Positions 25,320 to 35,594 of a DNA stretch of 64,000 nucleotides are shown here, piece after piece. Source of the stretch: Rhizophagus clarus (taxonomy: Eukaryota > Glomeromycota > Glomeromycetes > Glomerales > Glomeraceae); the NCBI GenBank assembly GCA_015698045.1, contig BLAL01000030.1:620001-684000 (forward strand), in the 5' to 3' direction. The first letter of the stretch is position 1. Every line of letters begins with the position of its first letter. Both the position numbers and the translations under genes were made by a program. The notes below the pieces were generated by a model. That model saw only the letters and a program-made list of their open reading frames with translations, was not told where the DNA came from and searched no databases.

Positions 25320-25986
25320 TCATTTACGACATCTATGATAATCTCTCAAACGAGAACGAGAGCAAAAATGTGATCGTCGCCTACGATGATCTCTTGAATG
25401 AGATCGAGATTGAGAATATGATCGTCTACGATGATTCCTTGAAATAGAATAGGAACTATCTCGTCTATAATGACAAGATCAAGATCTACCTCATCTATTA
25501 CTCCGTCTATTACGCCTATTTCTTCTATATCTTCTATAAGCGTACCTAAAATGATCTAAAAATAAATGAATAACTAATTTTATAAAAATTTAATTAAATA
25601 TAAATATAGTCACCACTTCGAAGCCAAAATTCGTCATTAAGTTCATCATAAAATTTACGATCGTGCCAATTTGGACTTCTTAATTCATATCCATCAGCAT
25701 CCGGATCTCTACTTAGCAGCCTTTTTAAATTTTCGTAGTTGCGTTTTAGAGAGTACCATTTCACTTGGCACTGTCTAGCCGATATTTCATATTGATGGTG
25801 ATGACAGATATAATTAGCAATTCGAGTCCAAAGGTCTGAATGGTTAGTATTATCTTTGAACAGCTGATGGTGTCTTCGTCTTTGTTCGATCAATGTTAAC
25901 GCAATATCATCAGGCCACTCTGCAACTGGTTCATGCAGATTTAGTACTTGGATTACTTGATTATTTGCCATTTTTTTTTTTTTCAT
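25320..25986 (-). pseudogene. Trihelix (Myb/SANT-like) DNA-binding protein with SR-rich tail, two in-frame stops
   Basis: Exon 1 (25986 or 25971 to 25614) encodes a single Myb/SANT-like trihelix domain. It has WPDDIALTLIEQRR at helix 1, DLWTRIANYI at helix 2, and SARQCQVKWYSLKRNYENL at the recognition helix. Exon 2 (25555-25320) is a YRR/SRS-rich basic tail of the SR type. TGA codons at 25491-25493 and 25479-25481 interrupt it; both would be CGA (Arg) before a C-to-T change, which fits the Arg-rich context. The first donor is GTGACT. Such domains occur in transposon accessory proteins and in transcription factors. I cannot tell whether a truncated product ending after the trihelix is made. 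Confidence 0.65.
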
Positions 25987-26780
25987 AAAAATTTTTGTTA
26001 GAATGGTAAGAAAGTTTTAGAATGGGTATTTAAATATATTTTGCAAATATAACTACATAATCAATTAATATAAATTGTCCTTTTATTCCTTGTAATCAGT
26101 GATGTATGTAAATTGGATATGTGCAGCGTACATACTCTTAATTCTTTGCAAATTTATGCATTTTTCTTAATAGTGCTATTCTTGCATATAAAGCGCGTAT
26201 GAATTGATGGGCTGCGTTAATGATTTTTATGGATAATGTGCGCTTTGTACGTATAATAATTTTTTGAATTACTGAATGTAATGTAATATTTAATTCTATA
26301 CAATTGTGATTTTCGGAAAAATTTTTCAATGGCAATAAAATCTGTGTTACAATTTTGCATAATTAAATATTAATCCACTTTTAATTCGCTTTTAATTCAC
26401 TTTTAATCGCGAGTTAATTAGTAGATCTTTTTAATTGTATATCTGCCGTACAAACTTATTTTTTTAACGCGTAAAAAGATTTTGTTAGTTGTTACTTCAA
26501 TGTCGAACTCTAAGCAGCAAAGACGTTGTGAACATGAAAATTACCCTACTTCGCCTAAAATAATATATTACGGTGACCGAAAATTTTTTTTTTAGGGTGC
26601 GTTTGCTAAGTTTTTTTTTTACTAATTAAAATTGTGTAATGTTGATCAAAATCATTATACCCAATTTTAACAATTAGCCGATATGCATGTAATTGTGTTA
26701 TAATTTGATTGGTTGTAATGTATTTAACTTATTAAAAAAAAAATTTTCCTAAATTAAAAAAAAAAATATCCAACTCTTAA
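25987..26780. other. Spacer, no gene
   Basis: AT-rich spacer upstream of the Tnp2-like pseudogene. It contains a few reiterated TTTTAATTCGC-like words near 26375-26405. I could not identify element termini here. Confidence 0.4.
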
Positions 26781-29700
26781 GCTATTGCCAAATCCGATAG
26801 AAGCATAACTGACTTGACCACAAGAACAAGAACTAAAGTACACTGCTTCTGTAAAGAATATAATGAAAAGTTGGTGAATCCAAGAACGAAAGCTTTGCAT
26901 AAGTTAAAATATAATAAATCATATGCGAATAATATTTTTAGTGACGATCAAGAAGCTGGACCTTCTAATATTAGGCCAAATGTTGATGATAATTATGCAA
27001 TGGAGTATGAGCCGTTGCTCGAGATGATCCCTTCTAATGCAAAGCAATCTGATACTGTCGATAATAAAGCAATGGAGTGTGAGCCGTTACCCGATATACA
27101 TGAATTGGCAAAATACAAGTCGTTAAAAAAAGGAAAATTATCTAATTTGGTTCTTGAAAATTTAATACCGGATAACGAAAAAGATATGAATAATGATCAA
27201 GATAGAGATTCTGAAGACTATGACGACGAAAATAGAGATTCTGAAAGTTATGAAGATGATAACGAAGATGGAGTTTCCAGAGGCTCTGAAGACGATGAAG
27301 AATATGGAGATTCTGAAGACTTTGATGATGATGATGAGGAAGAAGTCAATTTTGCGTCAAAAGATTTTGACGATGGTGAACCAAAACTTCCCAATATCGT
27401 CGATGATAATTATGTCTGGATTATCTTATAGATATTATAATATCAACAACGATATAAACTTTCCAATGTTGCAATAGATTCTTTGTTTAAATTTATAAGA
27501 TTTTTTCTTATAATGATCGATGAAAATAAATTTTCAGCTTTTCCTTCCTCCCTATACGTAGCCAAAAAAATATTGGAAATATCAACGAATATTATTAAAT
27601 ACGCTGTATGCAATAAATGCCACAAATTGCATGACATAAAAGAAATATTAAACAAGACAGAAATCCCAACATGTAATTTTATAAACTATCCAAATCATAG
27701 CAAGGAAAGATTTTGACAAAAATGTAATAACTCTCTAGTCAGAAAAATAGATAGTAATAGAGATAATGGTAATAATCCAATTTACCATCCGATAATGACA
27801 TTTCCGTTAATTAACATTAGACACCAACTAACCCTATTTTTCGGTCGCAAAAATTTTGAGATCACATATCAAAAGTGGGCAGAAAGACAAAATGAAACTG
27901 AAACCTTATTCGATATCTATAATGGTGATGTTTGGAAAAATTTTACAGATGATAGTGAAGAACCATTTTTTACAAAAGAATCTGCCGATACTCATATCAG
28001 ATTAATGCTAAATTTGGATTGGTTCCAGCCATTTATAAATTCGCAATATTCTGTTGGTGTTGTTTATGCCATTATATGTAATTTACCCTGAAGCGAACGC
28101 TTCAAACCTCACAACATTCTCACATTAGCAATTATACCCAGTCCTAAAGAGCCAAAGCTACATGAAATAAACAATTATTTATATCCGATTATAAGTCAGC
28201 TAAATCGGTTATGGGAAGGATATCATATACAAATCTACGAAAATAACAACGGTCATTTTATTCATGACGCGATCATAGGTTGTGCCAGTGACGTTCCTGC
28301 TACCTGAAAATTATGTGGATTTATATCAGCTCACATCGCATGTTATCGATGCTATAAATCTGCAAACTTGGTAAACAATCAACCCAATTTTGGGGGGTTT
28401 GAAGACATTGATGACTGGTTTGTTGAGAGAGATATTGATGTAATAAGGGAAAAAGCAAGTGAATGGAAGAAATGCGCAACTGAAGAGTCGCAGAAAGCCT
28501 ATATCTCCCGGTATCATGTTTGTTGGTCGGAGATATACCAATTGCCTTATTTTAATCCTGTGCGCTTTTGTGTAGTTGATCCCATGCACTGTCTTTTTCT
28601 TGGGGTAGCGAAGTGGATTGTAATGAAGCTCTGGATCGGTGAAGGTATATTAAATGACGAAAAACTCAAAATAATGCAAGAGTGAGCTGACATGATAAAG
28701 TTTCCAAGTGACCTTGGTCGTCGTCCCATTAGAATAGCAACTGGTGATGGTTTTTCAAATTTTACGGCGGATATGTGAAAAACGTTTATTCTAATTTTTG
28801 CTATACCTATCACATGGAGCTTCTTGAGAAAGATCGATCGAAAAATCCTTGCTTATTTTGTGTGCGCTTGCAAGGTTCTAACAAGTCAGGCACTACAAAA
28901 AAGTGAATTAGATAAAGCGTTTACAAAGTTACTTGAGATGAACAAATTAATCGAAAAAAAATACGGACAAAAAAAAATAAGCCCAAACCTTCATTTATGT
29001 CTTCACATATGTGAATGCGCTTTTGATTATGGACCTTTATCCTCATTTTGGTATTTTAGCTTTGAAAGAATGAACGGAATTCTTGGTATGTATTTAATTT
29101 TACTGATTTGAAATCACATTATCTTAAATTATAATAATAATTCGACCAATTTATTTAGGATCGTATAAAAATAACAAGCGTAACATTGAAACTAAATTAA
29201 TAAAAATCATGATCGAAAATTCCTTCTTCAACTATTTTCTCACGAATTGCGATGATAATATTTTAAATACCACTTTGGACATTATAAAACCTAGAAAATC
29301 TGCTGGCAGCCTTGCTGCACTTGACGACTTTACAAGCGACGAGTATCAAAATTTTCTGAGGCTTTCGCTTATTGAGGATGAATCGGCTTATGGAACAGAA
29401 CGTTTTCCCAGGTTGTTAATGAAATCATGCAAAGAAACTTGTCTCCCAAACTACATCTTGGACCTACTAGTAGAATTTTATGATAGTTTGTATGAAGAAA
29501 ATTTCGTTCCTATTTATTCTATAACGGTTCCAAATAACGATATTGTTGTAAACTATAAAATTATACAATACGGTAGACTAAGAATCAGGACGGACATCTA
29601 TGGTTCTGTTCAGGCAGCTCGTCATGAAAAATCTTCGTATATATTAGCTCGATTTGTACAAGAAGATGGATCAATCGATATATACCCCGGTCAAGTTCAA

Positions 29701-30001
29701 TTTTATTTTGAACATACTATTTATTTAAAAAATTCACGATCATTAACTCATACATTAGCATTAGTTAAATGGTACAGGCCTGTTCAAGATCAGGACAAGA
29801 TATTTTTATCAAGTAGATGACGACATAAAATCATGTAATGTAGAATTATGGACAGATGAGTTTTATGATATGAGACGAGATAGTATTATACCAATACATC
29901 ATATATTAGGAAAATTTATAAGATGTAATTTTAAAATTGGAACGAGAAAAATAAAAGAATATATGGCTGTGATTCCTTTAAATAAAAAAATTTCGTTTTA
30001 A
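26781..30001 (+). pseudogene. Tnp2-type (CACTA/Plavaka-like) transposase, seven stops and one frameshift
   Basis: One frame runs from 26781 to the donor after 29085, then from 29159 in exon 2. It carries hallmarks of fungal Tnp2/KDZ-type transposases: an acidic N-terminal region, CNKCHKLHDI zinc-binding residues, VDPMHCLFLGVAKWI, and YGPLSSFWYFSFERMNG followed after the intron by GSYKNN. Stops lie at 27429 (TAG), 27438 (TAA) and 27714, 28089, 28305, 28683 and 28776 (all TGA). Over exon 1 there is no indel. A one-base shift in a T-run near 29800 moves the last 66 codons to another frame, which ends at 30001. No ATG is seen at the N-terminus. Family membership is confident; function is lost in this copy. 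Confidence 0.85.
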
Positions 30002-30737
30002 AAACTTTATATAATATAAAATGAATTATATGTAAAATCGTAATGGCAAATTTTAATTTTAGCATTTGTATTTGATTAAATTATAACTATCATTTTTTTT
30101 GGCACAAGAATAACGATAAAGGTTACATATACCGTAATTAATTCTAACCACATGAGAAAATCAGATAATTCAGATACCTAGAGATCTTATTTTAAGCTGG
30201 TAAAGTCGTATTGCAAATCGGTTTTTTTTATATGATTGAAATAGTGTTATTATGGCATTACAATACAAGCACCATACTCTGTGATTAATAATTCTAATCG
30301 TGTAATAATTTTTGATATTAAGTATTATATAAAGTATAAAACAATTATTAAAGAAAAAATTAACAAGAATAAATCTGGTAGATCAGTTGTAGATCAAATA
30401 CGTTATTTTTTTGGAACTTTTCTTTCATGCTAAAGTGGCTGTATTGTTACTATATCTGGCATATCAGCAGGTAACCACCGCTTATGAATGGGCTTATCCA
30501 TCATGTATATTGTTTATATTAGGTAGCATTGCAGGGTGTAAAAAATTTTCTCGTATGTTATATTTTCTCGTGAGAAAAAAAATATGAATTTATATATAGA
30601 GGGCCTTAGTTTCTCTCATAAAATAACACTTTATTACCACGTAATTTTATAAATTATCATCACTTCGTTTTCTTGCATAAAGTTTTTATATTTTATTTCT
30701 TTTTTGTTTTTCGTCCCCTAGACATACAATATCTGCT
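30002..30737. other. Spacer, possible element remnants
   Basis: AT-rich, with a moderately GC-richer patch at 30440-30545 that may be remnant coding sequence. No open frame or terminal repeat is supported. Confidence 0.4.
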
Positions 30738-30841
30738 CATGTCCCCTATTATAAATAATAACGAAAGATTTCAAAGGAGTACATGTTCACGTCCCTATTC
30801 TAAATAACAACGAAAGACCTTTGGCATACCAAAGAAGTACA
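30738..30841. repeat. Direct duplication of about 50 bp
   Basis: CATGTCCCCTATTATAAATA (30738) is repeated in diverged form from about 30788 (CACGTCCCTATTCTAAATAA). Both copies continue into AACGAAAGA and end AAGTACA or AGTACA. It lies just upstream of the zinc-knuckle ORF. Confidence 0.65.
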
Positions 30842-30877
30842 CTCACAGCTTTCGGTATACCGATTAACGAGCATATA

Positions 30878-31369
30878 ATGATTACAGTTATCGATAAAGA
30901 TAAAGATAAAGATAAAGATAAAGATAGTGATGTTGAAGATTTTGAACTTATTAATTGTAATAGAGCAGGGATTTCTTACAGAGAGCTAAAACAACTCCAC
31001 AATGTATCAATGTTAGCTCTGAGTAACGTAACAAAAATTATTCCCTACCTCTCGCTGTCAACATTTTCTTCATTGGTATCGCCAAGAATTTTGTATTCTT
31101 CAAAGGATGTGTTAATATCCGTTACAAATAACAATTGGATAATCCCATACAATCAATATAAAGAGACCTGTAAAATTTGTAAGTATTTTGGCCATTCTGT
31201 AAAAAATTGCCCCAATTTAAAATCGCAGTATCGATGGGGTAATTATTGTTTACGGTGTTGGAAGCCCAGACATAATATCAGCGAATGTAAAAATGAACCA
31301 GAGGTCGTGCCATTTAACGAGGAATTTCATTCTCCGGAAGAGATTGTAAATTTTTTGATTTATAAATAG
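30878..31369 (+). CDS. Double CCHC zinc-knuckle protein, hypothetical
   Basis: The first ATG in frame is at 30878, giving 163 residues; the frame is open upstream to about 30821 without an ATG. A (KD)n run of five to six hexanucleotide repeats follows the start. Two adjacent C-x2-C-x4-H-x4-C knuckles are seen, CKICKYFGHSVKNC and CLRCWKPRHNISEC, about 18 residues apart. This arrangement occurs in nucleic-acid-binding proteins, including Gag-like and LINE ORF1 products. No reverse transcriptase is adjacent, so the origin is open. Location in the repeat block favours a mobile-element remnant. Confidence 0.5.
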   Translation: MITVIDKDKDKDKDKDSDVEDFELINCNRAGISYRELKQLHNVSMLALSNVTKIIPYLSLSTFSSLVSPRILYSSKDVLISVTNNNWIIPYNQYKETCKICKYFGHSVKNCPNLKSQYRWGNYCLRCWKPRHNISECKNEPEVVPFNEEFHSPEEIVNFLIYK

Positions 31370-31849
31370 TTAATTTTTTTTTTTTTAGAAAAATTAGTTT
31401 AATTTTTTTTTTTTTCTCTTACGAAATTTACCATGGGTTGCTGGTAGCAGTGGTGAATTTCAAAAGTTTATCTGGGCCGTGGTGGCAGGATGAACTTTCT
31501 TTTTTGTTGTATGAAATATTTTTCAATTTTTTACATTCCTAATAAAGAGTTAACGGACATTTTTTGAATATTATCTTGAATGCCAAATTGATATGATGAT
31601 AATGTTAATTAAATTCATATTGCAGAAAATATAAAAAAAGGCTGTTTAAAAATCTAAGGTTTCTGTTAAGATTGTTTGTTTCTTTACTATAAAAATGCTG
31701 ATCAATAAATTACTTTCTAAAAAATTTCAGTTCAGTAAAATTATTAATTTGTATAATAAATTCCTTTTATTCAGCAATAAATTTTGAAGTTCAAATAATT
31801 TTGACTTTTAATTTTAATTTATAAATATCCAGCATGTTCAAAGCACGCC
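31370..31849. other. Spacer, no gene
   Basis: AT-rich spacer with two poly-T runs at 31374-31386 and 31402-31416. Nothing else recognised. Confidence 0.4.
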
Positions 31850-32212
31850 TTAGCAAAATTTTTGCCAATTGTCATAAAAGGTAAAAATCGGCCGCTAAAA
31901 TCAGTTTTTCCAACTGTTAAATCAGAATATAACAAAAATCGGCAATAAGCAAAATTCGGCATGTCCTATATTAAAATTGGCAAGGCTATTTTAAATAGAG
32001 TAAAATCCAATTTTTTTTTCATTTGACCTGTGTAAAAATTGGCCACTAAATTCGGCATTTCTGATTTTTAAATCAGAATATAACAAAAATCGGCAAAAAT
32101 AGAGATGGCTATACTAAAATAAGCAAAATTCGGCATGTCCTATATTGAAATTGGCAAGGCTATTTTAAATAGAGTAAAATCCGATTTTTTTTCATTTGAC
32201 CTGTGTAGATTT
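31850..32212 (-). repeat. Inverted copies of the GCCGATTTT repeat family
   Basis: Two tandem units of about 175-190 bp, each reading AAATCGGC...AAAATTCGGCATGTCCTATATT, GGCAAGGCTATTTTAAATAG, AGTAAAATCC..TTTTTTTTCATTTGACCTGTGT. They are the reverse complement of the units at 15.28-15.8 kb, and the second unit here is the better preserved. No ORF. Confidence 0.8.
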
Positions 32213-32962
32213 TGATGACTTTACTACCATTAGATTCATCTTGATAAGAGGAATTTAATGGTAGTAAAATTATATTTTTAACATTAATATTGAACTAGTT
32301 ATCACTAAAAATGCATTTTATTATTTATTACTTGTGAGTTAAATGAGAGATATTTGGATCCTGATGTTACTATATTTAATTTTCATATTAAAAAAAAAAT
32401 AATAAATATATTTTTTATTTTATATCCATCTCTATTTTATTCTAATTTTTGATATTTACAATTGTATTACAAAATTTTAAAAAAGTATACGACAGAAGTT
32501 TGATTCATTGGTTAATGAATTTTTGATCGACTAGGTAAAAAAAAAATTAAGTTTTTCGTCTTTAAAGGTTTTAAAACATATTAATTGACTACAAAATTAT
32601 TTTTACTAAAACAAAGAAACCAGATCATAATCAAATTTGCGTTATATATGTTATATAATAATTAGTGTAACCTTAAGAAGCTCCAGGCGCGAAAATTTAA
32701 AGCATAAATTAATGTTTTGTCGAACAAATGGTCCTAATGGACTTGGATGCATGAAGTGAAAACACTACCATAAGTGTAGCCAGAAAAATCGAACCGTTTT
32801 AGAAGTATCGAAAGAGCCTTTGGGAGGCGAACCGTGTATTATATATAGGTCATCAAGGTATGACAAAGCTGCGTGTGTAACGATGATGGATGGGTTTTCA
32901 AACTTTTTCATAAGGGTTAATGTCCAAAAGTTTGTAAGAAATAATACATTGGATCAATAAAA
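32213..32962. other. Upstream region of the dynactin gene
   Basis: AT-rich to about 32.66 kb, then a less AT-rich segment at 32690-32930 directly before the dynactin start. No exon, tRNA or other RNA gene was recognised. Confidence 0.4.
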
Positions 32963-34923
32963 ATGTCTAGTTCTTCACAAACAGAAATAAGACATATAAG
33001 ACCCTATGTACACTATCAATGTAGTTGTCCTGATGTAAATAAGTCTTCTGTTAGTTTAGAGTTGGAAAAGGAAGAGAGTTTTAATGTTAATTCTCCTAGG
33101 ATACAATTTTCTACTTTCTCCATATCTAAACTATATTTTTGTAACGATTGTCATCAAATAAGATGCCCCAGATGCGTGCAAGAGGAAATTGTTAGTTATT
33201 ATTGTCCTAATTGCTTATTTGAAGTTCCCACAGCTAGTGTGAAAAGTGAGAGAAATAGGTGTGCACGTAATTGTTTTCAATGTCCAATATGTCAAAATAC
33301 ACTTTCAGTCCTACCTAGCAGTGAGCCACAACCGCCTCCATCTCCTATCTCGCCTACTACCGTACCTGCACCCACTGTTTCTGCCACTGGTGCACCATAT
33401 TATCTTTCATGTGGTGTTTGTCGATGGGATTCACAAGAAATAGGAATGACTTTCGAAAAGGCCACCGGTTTAGCTTGTAAATATTTAAACAATTTATTTT
33501 GATTAATTATAAATATTATAAATATATTTTTTTTAAATGAAATTTTTTCCTTAGTACAACTTCAAAGAACCGAAGATGAAAGACCAGATGTTAAAGAATT
33601 TGATCATCTTAAAGACCATTTTGAAAAACATATGCGTCTTAATACACCTTCGACTGCTCTCCCTTCTTCTTTACTATCTATTCCAGGAATGAGTAGTTTT
33701 AGTAGTAGATACGGTGGCATGGTGTCTAATAATCAGCAAAAGTCAGATGATATTGTACCATATGATGCTGTTGCAAAAGTTGAAATTGAAAGTGGATTAG
33801 TTGATGACTTAGTTCAATTAAAAGATGTTAATCAAAGTATAAGGATTCCTTAATCTGTTTTTTATAAAGGATAAAAAAATCTGACTTTTATTTTTTAATT
33901 TGTAGTTACTACTGTAACTCAAAGAATTAATCAACTTAGTGATCAACCTTATAAAGTGGAGTGAGTGAGCCAATTCATTAATGTATTCAATTTACTTCTC
34001 AGATTTATATTTTGATAATAATTGCTTTTTAGACGTCTTCAGCCGCAACGTATTCATCTTCGCACTAAGCGCGTAAAAAGATGTCGTTCATGTCGCCATA
34101 TTCTTATTAAACCAGAGCAAAAAGCTCAATCAACTAAATTCAAGATTAAACTTGTTGCGTTGTAAGAATAAATTTACTCGTTTGATTTCTAAGTAGTCCA
34201 AGAATTTTTAATTGAATTTTTTCTCTCATAGAAATAACATACCGAAGATTACTATAGCAAGTTTACCAAAACTTATTCTTAATCAACGTACACAAATTGT
34301 TCTTAAATTCTCAAATCCATTAGATGAAGAAATTTCAGTAGATTTAACCCTACAAGATGAAATTAATGAATGTGGAAAAGTTAACATCCTTGCTCCACGC
34401 TTTAATATTACACCGTATGATGGTTTATGGGAATATGAAGAACAAGATTTGGTTGCTTCAAAATCGCGTACTGCATCTAATTCAATTGGTATTTATGAAA
34501 GACGTGGTGATTCTACAAGTATCATTGTTGAAATTACTCCGTTAGCCGAAGTTGAAGAATTCAAGGTACGTTCACCATTAAAAATTCAAGTATTCTTTAC
34601 TTTTTCTTTTTTATTTTAACTCAAATTTCAATTTTTAGTTTCCTCTTTTGGTTACATATACTAGTAAAAATAATGAGAATGATGGCGCTACGACCGAAGA
34701 AAAGACAAATGAGACTAGTTCATCGAAAGCTACAAGTGGTGATTCTGTTGCTGATGAGAGTACAAGAACTTTATCTTTCTGGACTGTATTAGGTTTAGGA
34801 CCTGTTATTAAAACACCTTCGGGAATAACTGGTACAATGGTTACAGGACCAAGATCAGAACCTTCTGGTTCTAAAGGACCGACTTCAAGAGGGTCTAGTA
34901 GTGGTAACTCAAACCGCAAATAA
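32963..34923 (+). CDS. Dynactin subunit 4 (p62)
   Basis: Six exons with closing phases: 32963-33476, 33555-33836, 33906-33960, 34033-34161, 34232-34565, 34639-34923; 532 residues. The N-terminal Cys-rich zinc-binding region has CNDCHQIRCPRC, YYCPNC and CPICQN, and SCGVCRWDS follows. GLALQLQRTEDE at the exon 1/2 junction, TTVTQRINQLSDQP, a second Cys pair (CRSCRHILIKPEQ) and the beta-rich C-terminal half match DCTN4/p62. The protein is part of the dynactin pointed-end complex, which links dynein to cargo. The Ser/Gly-rich tail (GTMVTGPRSEPSGSKGPTS) looks like a lineage extension. No damage seen. Confidence 0.88.
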
Positions 34924-35594
34924 CAAAATTCGTTATAAATGAAATTATTATAAGCAATTTGAAAAATAATTTTACGTGTTTTTCTTGTTTTGAATTTGAT
35001 ATATCTATCTGTTTATTGTTCATTAGATCAAGTGTTAAATTTATTTAATAATGAATTTATTTCCAAACTCAATTTTTCCACATCACACCATAGGTTACAC
35101 GAATAACAAAGTGTTAAAAATGCAATAAAATTTTAATTAAATTGATATTTTTTTTTTTTTTAAAAAAAAAGTAAAGGATCTATGTACAAAAGAAGAAAAG
35201 TATATTAAGAGACGTAATTTTTATGAATATCCCTTCTTTTATATAGAAAGAAAAGAATTAATAAAGGTTAGAAAAAGGAAGGGAATAGAAAGTAAGATTA
35301 AGCTACTAATACACAATAATAAATAATAAATAAAAAAAATTCAACCTTTTCTTCAGGATAAAATCCATTTAAAGTAAGTTTACATAATATAATAATAATC
35401 ATCTCACTATACCGAATTTCCCATTTCTACAAATTACAAAATATCAGCCTACTTATTTATTAAACCCTAAAAGAAAATGTTGTAGTAAAAGGAAAATATA
35501 AATATCTACAAGATTTTTTTTAAAAAACAGTCATTAAAAAAGAAAAATAATAATGATAATAAAAATGTTTTTAACAGAAACATGAGAATGTCTT
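34924..35594. other. Convergent 3' spacer
   Basis: Spacer between convergent genes with a T/A homopolymer pair at 35148-35170. No gene seen. Confidence 0.5.
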
